DNA of 64,000 bases, from contig NC_087079.1 of NCBI RefSeq assembly GCF_026151205.1, positions 14,260,445 to 14,324,444 on the forward strand, given 5' to 3'. A model generated the notes under the pieces. The model did no database searches. It saw only the letters and a program-made list of their open reading frames with translations, and was not told the DNA's origin. Position numbers and translations under genes: made by a program. Origin of the DNA: Bolinopsis microptera (lineage: Eukaryota; Ctenophora; Tentaculata; Lobata; Bolinopsidae). Of the stretch, positions 1 through 12,063 are shown piece after piece. The first letter of the stretch is position 1; every line of letters begins with the position of its first letter.

Positions 1-301
1 GATATGTTTTGATTGTTATTAATAAATACCAAAATTTAAATTTGTTTTCCTAAAATTTGTTTTCCTATTACTCTCCCCTATTACTCACTCCTGCTTTAGC
101 CTGTAGAAATAACTTTACACTAGGCTTGAGTAATTATGAGTTTGCCTGAAGTGTGCCTCTACTAACCTAGTATAAGCATCTAGTAGCATACTATGACCTT
201 TCATAAGCTTTTTACGCCCCTAGTAAGCGTAAGTAAACATGTTAGGATGTCCAATTTAGGTGTTAAATGGTGTTAAAGATGAAATTTCGAAGACAAAATT
301 C
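1..301. other. Unassigned AT-rich DNA
   Basis: I see no coding exon, RNA gene or clear repeat here. The sequence is simple AT-rich intergenic DNA leading into a transposon end. Confidence 0.4.
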
Positions 302-422
302 ATGGCATAAAATGGAGTAAATGGAGAATTACTCATGCCATGGGTTTTTCCATTTTCTGCATAGAAAAAGTCTCCATTTTATGCCATTTTATGCCATTGG
401 CCCCCCCCCCCCCCCCCCCCCC
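302..422. mobile_element. Right-end fragment of the poly-G/C-tipped family A
   Basis: Repeated ATGGCATAAA / ATGCCATTTT motifs in both orientations run into ATGCCATTGG and then a 22-base C tract (401-422). The same end, ATGCCATTGGTACCCCCCC, closes element A1 at 16021. No matching poly-G left end is visible, so this looks like a solo or truncated end. The assignment is by sequence similarity to the other copies in this window. Confidence 0.6.
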
Positions 423-560
423 GATGCACACATTTCAATTTCTTTTGCAATTTAAGGGTATTCGATCTGACCACGCCTCAAATTGCTTGTGTTGTTCTTA
501 AATCAATACTGTCTCTTGACTCTTTTGATAGTGAATTGATCTGTATTTGTAATTTGAATG

Positions 561-1295
561 TTAAGGGGGCAGGGGGGGGTCTTTATGAAATTTCTCTCGA
601 AATTGATTTTATAGTTGTTTCTGATAGAGGGGAGTAATATCTACCAGATGTTTTTGGTCCCATGGAAAAATTTTGTTCCTAGCCGAAATTATTGCCGGTC
701 AAAGGTTAGCGCTCATGTGTAATTGTATTACGCGAGCGATTTTCAATCGCGCGCCCTGAAAATCGAGTCTAAAAATCTATCCTCTCCTACATTTTTTGAG
801 CAATCACCTTGAAACTTTCAGGATATGTCCTAAGGACCATTTAGAAACTTCTGGTCTCTCAGAATTTTAAGATAGGCCTTAGAAAAGTTTTTATTCGATT
901 TTGAAAGTCTTGGACCTGAAAAAATCGTCAAAAAATGAGGTCCAAGATTTTCAAAATCGAATAAAAACTTTTCTAAGGCCTATCTTAAAATTCTGAGAGA
1001 CCAGAAGTTTCTAAATGGTCCTCAGAACATATCCTGAAAGTTTCAAGGTGATTGCTAAAAAAATGTAGGAGAAGATAGATTTTTAGACTCGATTTTCAGG
1101 GCACGCGATTGAAAATCGCTCGCGCAATACAATTACACATGAGCGCAAACCTTTGACCGGCAATAATTTCGGCTAGGAACAAAATTTTTCCATGGGACCA
1201 AAAACATCTGGTAGATATTACTCCCCTCTATCAGAAACAACTATAAAATCAATTTCGAGAGAAATTTCATAAAGACCCCCCCCCTGCCCCCTTAA
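561..1295. mobile_element. Foldback MITE, 735 bp, with TTAA at both ends (piggyBac-like)
   Basis: The left half (561 to about 917) is repeated as its reverse complement in the right half (about 939-1295), so the element folds into one long hairpin with a short loop near 928. It begins TTAAGGGGGCAGGGG and ends with the complement, CCCCTGCCCCCTTAA. A TTAA target duplication is characteristic of piggyBac-type transposons; the assignment is inferred from that, as no transposase is present. The arms differ at scattered single bases. The right end lies about 21 bp before the PDCD10 start codon. Confidence 0.75.
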
Positions 1296-1316
1296 CATCA
1301 CCTCCAAATTAGGATA

Positions 1317-2106
1317 ATGAGTTCCAGTGAACCCCCTCCCTCGCTAGCATTTTCAACTGTTATTGCTCCACTACTTTCAACGTTCTCAAAAGGTTAGTGT
1401 GATCAAAAATTGAAATGGGAATAATATACTTCTATTTAGATATTGTCTTTGAATGTGCAATGTTATGATTCAAGAATGAGTGGAAGTTCTAGGGTTTTAT
1501 CTTTCAATGAAACATGCGTAAATTTTAGCCTTATTTAGGAATTCATCTCTAACAAATTCTACTTTCTCAGAACAGTCAAAGTCTATGCGTGAGGCCTTTG
1601 TTTTTGCCGAAAAACAGAACCCTGGTTTTCTACATGACTTTGTAGCTGGAGTTATTCAGAATGAAGACATGACAGAGATTTTGCTACGTCTGGGATCAAC
1701 GGAATGCACGGAGTACCTAATTTCTCCAAATATTGAACTGCATGCTCAGCTGAACAGAAAAGCTCAATCTCTTCGTATGTTGTTAAGCAGCATACCAGAT
1801 CAAATTAAAGAGCGGTCAGTGTTCTTACAAACAATCAAAGATATTGCTCAAAGCATAAAAGATCTTCTGAATTGTGTGAACAACTTTTATCAGTCAAACA
1901 CGAACAACCCAGCTGTCATGCAGAACAAGAGGTTATTTGATCACCACAAGAAGAATTTTGTGAGATGCAGCAAAGCATTCAGTGATAGTTTACGTAATTT
2001 TTTCAAGGACAACCAACCCTCTATAGTGTTTCTTAGCGCTAACAAACTGATAACGCAAACAAATGTACTGATGAGGACCATAAAGATAATAACGGAGAAG
2101 GGATAG
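1317..2106 (+). CDS. PDCD10: Programmed cell death protein 10 (CCM3)
   Basis: Two exons, 1317-1392 and 1571-2106, join in frame across a GT-AG intron (donor GTTAGT, acceptor CTTTCTCAG) to give 203 residues, against 212 in human PDCD10. Motifs that match the family include AEKQNPG near the N-terminus, IPDQIKERSVFLQTIKDIA in the middle, and FVRCSKAFSDSL and VFLSANKLITQTN near the C-terminus. The N-terminal part corresponds to the dimerisation domain and the C-terminal half to the helical FAT-homology domain. In animals the protein is an adaptor of the CCM complex and of STRIPAK, binding GCKIII (Mst4/Stk25-type) kinases. The start was chosen because SLAFSTVIAPLLSTFSK in exon 1 aligns with the conserved N-terminal helix. 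An upstream non-coding exon cannot be excluded, because a transposon occupies the immediate upstream DNA. Confidence 0.93.
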
Positions 2107-3139
2107 GATTAGGTATGGCTTGTTTTGATCTGCCCTGTGTACCATTGCATCCAAATTGAAGGACACGTTTTTCTAGTGTTATTGTAAGATAGTATACATA
2201 TCATATTTGTTGTTTCCATGCTGGTTTTAAAGGTTTTTGTAAACTCTAGAGTTGAGTTGTTTAATTGAATCATTATAACAGCGGTAATGGAAAGCAGGCT
2301 GTAGAGTGTAGCCGTATAAATTTTCTGCTGCGTGTGCTTAGTTTTCTATAATTTGTTGCGATTACCACAACTGCCATGCAATTGATTCTTAATCTTTGAT
2401 ATTCTGGAAAATGGATTTTTCATTTTACTCGCTGGGGATTAAATTCAGTTCTCATCTTATATAGATAACGTAATGTGAAATTTCGATCTAATCTTTAAAC
2501 AGCATACTCTGATACTCACATCATACTCTAATTTTTGCATAATAACCCACCCGACCCTTGCTTTTGTTTTTAAAGTGATTTTATCAACTACCTCTGATCG
2601 TATGTCTTTCTTTTGGGATGAATTCAGAGTGTGATTGATATCCCTGATAATAACATGGAATCCGACTTTTTCAAAATTGGTCTTGGAGTTATATTTTGTC
2701 ACTGACTAAATATTTGACATGAGACCCTCACTATTACATAATGGATAGAATGACGAAATGTTAAACTATGATATTTTGATATATATAAGAGAAGAAGCTC
2801 ACAGATTTTGCTGCTGAAATTAAAATTGTTTTATTCGAATTAATGGAACTTTCATCTTTAAATACATTATAAGTGACGATGTTATACTTGGGTCATGATA
2901 TGATATTGTTTTCTATAATACTTCATTATTGTTTCTGATTCACATTCTCGATTACAAAACTGTTTTTATTTAGAATCTAATCTAACTAAACTCTAGACTT
3001 GCGATATTTAGAGTTATATAAAAGTTGCCTCCTGTGACATCAGCTTCAAATTTGACCAAGCAAATCATAATAACATGTAGAATTAAAACATTGACATCCT
3101 TTTATACACTCACTTCACTACTAATTCCGTTAGTATTGC
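2107..3139. other. Intergenic DNA between PDCD10 and the bromodomain gene
   Basis: About 1 kb of AT-rich sequence holding the PDCD10 3' UTR and the upstream region of the next gene, which lies on the same strand. The short open frames here have no recognisable content. I see no repeat or RNA gene. Confidence 0.6.
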
Positions 3140-6100
3140 ATGGAAGATACTCACAATGGTAGAGGACACCACAAGAATAGTTTACACGATATAACCATGG
3201 GACACCCCAACCAACCTGACCGCCCCTCTACCTTCTCTGCCGACAAGAAACCCAACATGGCGTCCTCAAACTACCTCAAAAGTTTCATGGTAGAAGAATC
3301 CAGTGACGAAGATTCACCACCCCCAACCAAACCCAAGAACAGTTTCTTCTACAAAGATCAGACAACTGAAGACGACGTCTTCCCCCAGCACCCAGCTAAG
3401 CGGAAGCGCACCAGTTCCAACAGTTCTAACAGTGACTCAGAAACACGACCGCCGCTCCGCCAGTACTCAAGAAACAGCTCAGCTAGATCCTCAAGAAATA
3501 ATAGTGAAAAGTCTGCTAAATCAGGGACTGTGTGTGGGACGTACGGGAGTGTGGCTGAAAGGTCATGTTATCGGCCCAAGTTTCCGACTGACGATTCTGA
3601 TGATAACAAGGACAAAACTAACTCATCTCGTTCACCTGGTGAGTTTATGTGATGATTAAATATAACGTGTTGTCTTGTACATTGTATAACCACGTCTTCA
3701 TGACAATTTTGCATTTGAAAGATATTAAGACAACCCTGGCTTGTTTAAAGCCTTCATTTGAAATTTGTTGAGGACTAAATATAAAATCGATTTAAAACAC
3801 TTGTTTTTACAACTCTTTTTCTCTCCACAGTGAACAGATCTTCTACTGGAAACGGTACATTCAGTACTGATCGCTCCTGCTCAAACGGCACACCTCGCTT
3901 CAAAGCAACATACCAGCGCAGCACTGATCGTCCATCTACGTACGGCGCAGATCGTCCGTCTACGTACGGCACAGACAGAGTGACACCACATCACCCTAAA
4001 TTCCCATCAGACAGTTCGGAGGAAGGAGGAGATGTTAAATCACCCGGTTAGTAGTGGGGCTTCATTTAATTGAGCACACCTTTTATCTGGCGTGTGGTAT
4101 GTACATTATCGCTGCGGTACGTTTTAACCTGAAGTAGTGAGCTGTTATAGTACAGTGTGTTAGATGTATTTTAACTATTTTATGTATTTAAAATAATTAA
4201 CAGCCTCGTACGTTGTGTTAGTTTCATGTTTTGCAAGAATTTTAACAGACTTTAATAAGGTTTAAAGTTCATGATATCGTGGAAAACAACTGGTCGAAAG
4301 TTTAGTCGAAACTGGAATGGTTTTAACTCTCTATTTATAATAATATAGTTGTTTCGACGTATAACATGTGTGATGTGTTAATGATAACCATTTATGATTT
4401 ATGGTTTTTGTTTTGGGAGCAAACTTGCCACATAATTCCAGAATCGAGATCAAAGTTAGCAAAAGTGATACGCATTAAGATTTAAAACCAATTCAGTTTC
4501 TCAACCAAACTTTCGCAGAGTTGTTCTCCACTGATGAACACACATCCGGTTATGTCGTATTGATTATTCCAGAACTTTTTGTACTAATTTTTAATCAGCG
4601 CTAACTTCATTTTACATGTTCACATCCTGTTGAAATCCTGTCGTTATTTCAGCGCCAAGTTCACCGAAAGTAGAGATAAAATCCGAGGAATCCGATAAAG
4701 ACGGTGCCTCAAACCCACAAACAGACGAACAAACGAACGTACAATCCAGGGAACCCAGCCTGGAACCAGTACCTCGCGGCAGACTCGGTATATATTGAAA
4801 TTAGGGGGTCACATGTCACCTGTACTTCTTTACATGACCGCATACCTATCTCCACATTCTTCTAGATCACCGTATATGACCTGTATGTTTAATGCTACTT
4901 TGTACGATTTCCCGGTAATAACCCGAAGTACATATTTATAGACCACACCAAATTTTGTGACGTTAGATATATGGCATGAAGTATTTACTTGGTCGTGTAT
5001 AAGGAATGTTGGTGCTATTTAGGTCGTACTGCAGCGGTGAAAGCTCAGGATCTTATCAAGAGTTTTGGGCCTAAACAGTATCGCACGAAGGAACACAGGC
5101 TGGCGGACTCTGAAGATGACTACTGCAGTGATAGCAGGTAATATACAATATCACTGTTATATCTTTCTCCTGTTAAACCAATTAGCCAGTGGATTTAGGG
5201 ATCGTTCACATATTACGTGAGAGGGGGGGGGGGGCTTGAAAAAGCATTAACGCTTGTGTAATCTCTTCACAATATCTATACCGTCTGTTAAAAAGTGGCT
5301 AACGGGAGGAGGGGGGGAGGGTTCCGTAATATTTTAACGATCCCTAATTGTGATACGTTGAATCTAAAGTAAAATTAATGCCAGATAAGTTAAGTTCCAT
5401 AAATGCTCACAAACTCTTATTTGCAGTTATGATTGCGGAGTGCCGAAGTACAAATTGGACCCTACCCTTCTGAAGACCCTGCCTCAGTCCCTTCAAATCG
5501 GCTACAAATTCTATGCCCAGCTCAGGTATGTGTGTTATAATAACGAGCACTATTTCCTCTTATTGTTGCTGTTGGTATGAGTAGATCCTAGCTTTTCTAT
5601 ATGATGTCATTCACTCGTTATCACCACTGGGTCATTCATGTTGTTTCAGAAATGACCCCGTTTTCAAGCAAGATCTAGTCCCATTCCTTGACCCAGTTGA
5701 TAGTAGCCACGAAGGAACGAAAGATTACTACAAGAAAATCGAAAAACCGATGTGCCTTACCAAAAGTTAGTATGTTGACAGCATTCCATTTTTCAGCGTT
5801 TCCCATTTTAATTTTTGCCGTTTTTAAATGTATGGAATGTTTGTCGACAGTTTGAAAGTTTCAATTTCAGTTTAACTGAGATTAAAACTTCTGGTTTCTT
5901 CAGTTGAAGAGAAAATGTCAAATTTGGACTATTTTTCGACGCCAGAGATAATTGGAGATATTCGATCGATATTCGAAAACTGCTACAGATACAACGGGTT
6001 TGAATCGTGGATAAGCAAACACGCCTGCAAGGTAAGCTTTGAACAGTCCCATTGTTAATTACTGCTCGGCATTTCCTTAACCTAGCCAAAACTTCAGCTC

Positions 6101-9100
6101 TCGTACGGAAACCAAGCTGCAAATTAAGCTCTTTTAGTCTAGCTGCGCGTCATGCCGCCGCGCGGACTAACTGCTGACAATTTTATAACCTTCGATAAAT
6201 GATTTTGTGATGAAAGTACAATTATGCGCACACGTAGTCTCAAAACGCGCATTTGTTGATATTGTAAAATTTTAGGTGGAAATGAGTTTGGAGCAACGAA
6301 TAACCCTTCTACCGTACTCCCTGCGAGCCAAGTGTGCAATGTCAGAAACTAATCCTCATCTCACTTTGTACAGAGATGTCTGTAAGTGTTGATAATACCA
6401 TTCCTGTTCTTCAAAGTGTTTTCTGGCAGTCACTGACATCGCAGTAATGTAGCCATGCAATACCAGCACGTGCTATTTCGATTTTGCTTTCTGATGTCAT
6501 GCGTCCATATTCCTCATTAAAATCTAAAATGTGATGACTGATAAAACTGTAGATAACGTTAATAAATGACCAGGTGGAAGAAGAACGAGGGTCCCCCGAG
6601 TGTTCACTGGGTGCAGTAAATCTCCCATCATGCTCGCGATGGAGGAAATGACGGTATGTTGTTTAAAAGGACCTTGAGGATGTACAGTTAAACATGTTGA
6701 GCACCGATCAACAAATTTAACTTAATTAGCAGTGCATGTAGAATGTCACATCCCTAATTTAAAATGCGACTTTTATTTACACTTAATTCTACTACACTAG
6801 ATATGGTAAATTAAACACACTATCTTGACAGTTGTACCGGTCAAAAGAAGCAGAGATAATAGAAGCACAACTATCACACAGACGGGAAGCTCAGCTTCAG
6901 GAGAGGATCGTGACCCTGGCTTCATTGGCCACTAACTGCCCGGATTATAAGAGAATTTGTAACTCCTGGGAGGTCAGTTTGCTAGATTTCTTTTAAACAT
7001 TCGATCATAGCCAGTCATCTACAAACATCTCATCCCGCAATCTTTAACAAAATACCTAAATTTACTCACTGCCCGACTTTAAACTGTTCTATCTTTTAAC
7101 AGCTAATATCATCCTGCCTGATGATCTGCGTGTGTCAAGAAGCCTTCAACTTACCCTTCACGGTCGGAGGACTGGAACTAGGACTACTCTACCCCAGACA
7201 CAGTCAATATCTAGCTAAGCTCATGATCAATCTTTCCTCTAGTGGCAAGAAGACTAAAGAGTGAGTCCCTCATTAACGTGAAAAATTGAAATCTTTCGTG
7301 TATTCATTGTCCTACAAACAAAATTTGATGGTAGTAGTCTATCACCAATCTCACACGATATGATAGCTATTCCGGTTACAACAGATCTATGCACACACAA
7401 TTTTATATCGATATCTTAACGTTTCTCCATCTAAGCCCTAACTACCCTGAGCAGGTTAGAGAAGCAAGGGAAGGTAAGCTACGAGGAATGGAACAGAGAG
7501 ATAGCTCGCAGAGTACACTACTGGTACACTGTTTCCAACAAACACGGTCCCAGACATGCTCAAACAAGGACTGGTGTCACTCCCGAGATGCACGGTATTT
7601 TCGGGACACACCAGTCCCCCCTGCGTACTCCTCGAGAAAACCCCAACACTTCCTCTGAAGTGATCAAGGCAGTTGCGGAAGGGAAGTTGTTCCACGAGTT
7701 GAGTATAGGAGAGAGGCTTACGCTGCTGAACACTCTCTGTGCATCTAAAGTGGTGAGTTTGACTGTTTCCGACGAAATAATCCAACTTTATTTTAAACAG
7801 TTATGTTACTCTAAATCTAAAATAAATCTACGCTTATCTTTTTGCTTAGAGTCTAAAACTGCATATTTCTTAACACTTTCGAGTTGGTACAGATTTAACC
7901 AGGCTATCAAGTTGTTCAATCCCTCTTTATCCACTAATCCACACAGACGATGAGCACAGTATTACAGAACTGCTTCCTCGAGTACGACGCAGAGAGTTTG
8001 CGACCCACAACCTTGGGTCGGGACGGTCTCGGTAATCTCTACTTTCACTTCCCACTGTGGCCGGAGGAGGTGCGGGTCTACGTGGAGTTGAGTTCTGCTG
8101 CCAATGTGAGTATGTTGAGGAATAAGGGCCACACTATACAAATTTAGCGCTTTTTTGCCCATCTTTCATACGCATTGTGTGCCAAGCAGGCTAACCTTCC
8201 AATATTTAACTGCTAACAATATTTAATATTTTCCGCTTAATAATCTCTTTTTAAGGAGGGTCCCGGCAAGGTGATGTGTGTTGCCCGAAGTACAGACGAA
8301 CTAGAGTCCATCATTGAACAGCTCCAAACATCCGGAAAAGTAGACCGTCTAGAGGTGAAATAATTTGCGACATGTGCCTAAAAATGTAATGATCGTACCT
8401 TTGTATACTGTATAGACTAGACCAAGTTTGTTTGCTAAGAGTGCTTGTTTTTTAAGAATTTTATGTTATAATTTGTAACTTAGGAACACTGCAAAAAGGG
8501 TGGTCGCAAAAGAGTGCTGGTGACCGCTGCTAAATTCCTTGTCATCCAACTGAGATGTCTGCACGAAGAACAGAAACCTCACCAGTCTCACCATCTACTT
8601 GTTGAATCAACGGTCAGTGCCATTGCAATTTTTGGGGGAAATTACAAAGCCGAAAAGCCCCACAGCGTTGATAAAACAATGACATTGTTGTCAATGTAGG
8701 TTCACGCTCTTTTAAAAATGGCCGTATTATCGAATTTATCATGACGACTAAAAAGAGGGATTAATGCTGAATGTCAACCAGGACTGCAAGCACATGTTTT
8801 GGCGGTGGTCTAAAGGTGTCTATTTTATCCCTGACTTCATGGTCTTTATAAAATGTAGGAATGTTGGGAATAAGGTGACGACCATTTTGACCCTCCGTTC
8901 TGATTCTTATTCAAATAATTACAGATCTACAAAGAGCTGGCACAAGCGATGAGAGACGAGGATAACCTGGAAGTTGTACAAGCACCCCCGACTCCGCCTC
9001 GTCCCCAAACACCTCCGCCTCGTCCCCAAACACCTCCGCCTCACAACAGTGAATCCGATAAACCAGCTGAGCTGGATAAAGATTGTGGTTCCGAGTCTGA

Positions 9101-9365
9101 CACTGAAGTGGAAATGTCAGAAGAAGGAGTGACCAGTGGGGTTGAGTCAGACAGGGCAGGACATGTTCATTCATCTGATTCTGAAATTAAGCCAAATTCT
9201 AACAGTGGACTAAAAGTCGAGCCTGACGGAGTTATAATGGCCAGCAATACTCAAACAGAAACTATGATAAGTTCTACCTCCAAAACCTTCCCTGAAAAAT
9301 CTGAAGTCTCAGACTCAAATCCTTCCGATCAGACAGAAACACGCAATGAAGCTGCTTCCGATTGA
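3140..9365 (+). CDS. Bromodomain, DDT-like and WHIM protein (chromatin regulator)
   Basis: Sixteen exons join in frame to 972 residues: 3140-3638, 3831-4046, 4653-4787, 5023-5137, 5427-5525, 5650-5765, 5904-6031, 6276-6381, 6574-6653, 6832-6972, 7103-7260, 7455-7752, 7947-8105, 8256-8354, 8484-8612 and 8925-9365. Residues 1-320 are Ser/Pro-rich and disordered. A bromodomain spans about 335-436, with FLDPVD (367-372), DYYKKIEKPM (380-389) and CYRYNG, whose Asn424 is the usual acetyl-lysine contact. A helical region at about 546-625 resembles a DDT domain. WHIM-like motifs follow: HELSIGERLTLLNTL (678-692) and LRPTTLGRDGLGNLYFHF (715-732), close to those of RSF1 and CECR2. The C-terminus is acidic, with a PRPQTPP repeat encoded by a 21-bp DNA repeat. 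By family knowledge it is likely a nuclear ISWI-type remodelling subunit that reads acetylated histones. Bromodomain before DDT is unlike CECR2, BPTF or BAZ proteins. The 3140 start is the first in-frame ATG seen; an extra 5' exon is possible. Confidence 0.88.
5196..5346. mobile_element. TA-flanked MITE (family with TAGGG(A/G)TCGTTCAC ends)
   Basis: This about 150-bp element in intron 4 of the bromodomain gene starts TAGGGATCGTTCACATATTA and ends with the near-complement TTTTAACGATCCCTA. Its interior is G-rich. Copies with the same ends occur at 16223 and 58283. The flanking TA suggests a Tc1/mariner-type mobiliser (inference). Confidence 0.7.
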
Positions 9366-10000
9366 TTACATGATATCTGCCGTTTTCTGACAAATGTGCT
9401 TAAAGACCAACTCTGGGTCCTTTAATCCAAATTTCTTTTTGGGTCAAGATCTATCCCTTAAAAACCATCAGAACCAATGGCCAGCCTTCTTCTGGGAACC
9501 ACCTAGAATGCCGAAATTGTCCAAAAATGTGACGAAAGTGTTGTAGAACCTGGAATTAGGGAATGGACTAATGCATTTTTGTTCAGAAAACGGCAGATAT
9601 GTGAACAATCAACAACCTCTTAAAGAAATACGTCTTATTTTCAGAAATAGTATGCTTTATAGCACTAAATTATTCAGATCAATTTCTGCATTCCGTCGTT
9701 ATTTAGATGGTACTGCAAACCCTGTTAATTTTAAGTTTAAGCACCGCATGAAAATATTCCATTATTGGAAAATTTATGATCGGGGTAAACTTGTATAACC
9801 TGACTTGATACACGTTTCATTTCCCTTTTCGCGCGTGGAGCCGGCCAACGTGCACAAAAGGGATATGTGACGTGTAGCAATATCTGACCCAAGATAAGCT
9901 TCTTTACATTTCGGATTGTTACTATACAAATTGCTTCTCGTGACCTGCGCTTCTAATAAATTCTAGAAGTAGACATAAAGCAGCCGTTAATATTGAACGA
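9366..10000. other. 3' flank of the bromodomain gene
   Basis: This stretch probably holds the 3' UTR. The first plain AATAAA on the + strand is at 9955-9960. A 75-codon open frame at 9571-9798 shows no recognisable motif and I do not call it a gene. Confidence 0.45.
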
Positions 10001-10275
10001 TTTTTGGGACCTACACTAGATTTGTGGGACCTACTCTAGATTTGTGGGACCTACACTAGATTTGTGGGACCTACTCTAGATTTGTGGGACCTACACTAGA
10101 TTTGTGGGACCTACTCTAGATTTGTAGGACCTACACTAGATTTGTGGGACCTACTCTAGATTTGTGGGACCTACTCTAGATTTGTGGGACCTACACTAGA
10201 TTTGTGGGACCTACTCTAGATTTGTAGGACCTACACTAGATTTGTGGGACCTACTCTAGATTTTTGGGACCTACA
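10001..10275. repeat. 20-bp tandem array, about 13-14 copies (left half)
   Basis: The unit is GGGACCTACWCTAGATTTGT. Units with CTACACTAGA and CTACTCTAGA largely alternate, giving a 40-bp higher-order period. The array is interrupted by element A1 at 10276 and resumes at 16022. Confidence 0.95.
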
Positions 10276-10705
10276 GGGGGGGTACCAATGGCATAAATGG
10301 CATAATGGAGAATTGGCCAAACAAAATTTCCATTTATGCCATGAAATTTCTATGCCATTTGATGATTTTTATGCCATTCTTCTCCATTCTATGCCATTCG
10401 AAATATGAAATTTTAAAACTTTGAACTAAGAATTTAATAACGAATAGTCTGCACCCCACTAGTACTGTCCACCTTTATCTCTATTTGTTGTACTGACCCT
10501 GGTCATTACATGCATTAGAAACACCCCTAAAAGTTCGTTTTTTGACAAAAAATTTAAAACTTCTGTAATTTCATTTCTGTTTTAGTTACGCATTTGATTT
10601 TTGGTATGCGTATAGAAAATCGATACGGCTTTAAAATGAGATGTTCGGCGACCTCCTAGCTCACTCACTAGACTCAGTAGGAGTGATTTAACTGCGAGGG
10701 ACAAT

Positions 10706-11177
10706 TGAGGCTAACAAATTAGCCTCACCACTTTCAAAAAAGAACTTTCTCATGTTACGTCCATGATATCCAAGTTGCAAGTATAATCCATAGTGATTAT
10801 ACTTGATCGAGATCTAAGCTTTAAATATTCGAGGTGAAAATGAGGCTAACCACCTTTTGAGAGGGTGAAATGAGGCTAACAAGTATACTTTCGAGCATGT
10901 TCGGTATTGTGACTATCTAATGTGTCAACAATAAAAATTTATTCATCCTCTTCAAGCTCAACATTTCAGAAATCGCAGAGTCTTCTTGTAGGAGGCCAAA
11001 ATGAGGCTAATAAATGATTCGACCGCATTTTAAGTTTAAACTTTAATGTACGGAAACATGTTATAGACCCACTATAAAACTTGTAATTGTAGCCCGAAGG
11101 TTATTGAGACTTTATCGAAACTTATGTGAGGTTGGATTGAGGCTACCTTCCCTCCTTGAGGCAAAATTGAGGCTAAC
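10706..11177. repeat. Dispersed TGAGGCTAAC motifs inside A1
   Basis: TGAGGCTAAC or a one-base variant occurs in direct orientation at 10706, 10841, 10871, 11002, 11138 and 11168, and inverted near 10718. Spacing is irregular. They lie between the left end and the coding part, where transposons often have subterminal transposase-binding repeats (inference). The equivalent stretch of A2 lacks them. Confidence 0.6.
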
Positions 11178-12063
11178 AGATACACTACGCAGACAATTGT
11201 CACTGTGCCAGCTATCAAGTAGTTGCTGAGCAGCAGCAGCAGTTAGATGAAGAAAATGAAGTTGAGGAAGGAAATGTATTAGAGCTGTTGGCTAGAGTAG
11301 GCCCCTTACTTCTATAGAGCTCTCTGGCCAATTGCTCTGGCAATGCTCTCCCTGGGGCCATGTAATATCACATGATCTGATATCATGCCAAATTAGACTC
11401 TAAACTATGAAGTATAATAAAAATGGAACTGTTTGAGAAAAACATTTTTCGTTACTTGGAAAGAGAATACTTACTCAGCTGTCAGCATAACGAATCAGAC
11501 GTACCTTGATCTTATATGTACTTGTGACGGTCTTGTTTTGTATTTAACTCTGCTGAAGAAGCAATTCCCTAATGCTGAAATCGTCACTTATTACCTTGGA
11601 AGTGATCAGAATGAGCAGCTGTTTGCATTTATTCGGGTTTCTTTTCATCTGGTCGCTCAAGAAATATGGATGCGATAACTATGGCCCATGGAATGGAGAG
11701 AAATAATGTGTACAGTGCTTTATCATTACATGAAGACACATCTGCAATTGCACATGCACGTGGAAGTACAGTTTTGCATCCTACAGTTCACCTCAAAAAG
11801 GTTAAATCTACAGGCCAGAAAGCAGAACGAGTGAAATGGACTGGTGGTATGATAAGCCTAGGCAAGTTGGGAAAAACGCTGGACAGGGCATCGAGGGACT
11901 GCATTCGAGAAGGGAAAAGATACAATTTCCCTGTGTTCGCCGCAGTCGCAGATCCTGAAGAACGGATTGGGAAGCCAATCGTCCATGGCCAAGAACTTTC
12001 TTGGGAAGCTGTAGATGATGAAGCTGGATGCCTCGAGGATGAGGACGACTTAGCTTATAAGGT

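Noticed and set aside
9571..9798. 75-codon frame downstream of the bromodomain gene
   Set aside because: No family resemblance, no splice context, and probably in the 3' flank.
10001..10275. CRISPR-like array
   Set aside because: The units are contiguous 20-bp tandem repeats with no unique spacers, and the genome is eukaryotic.
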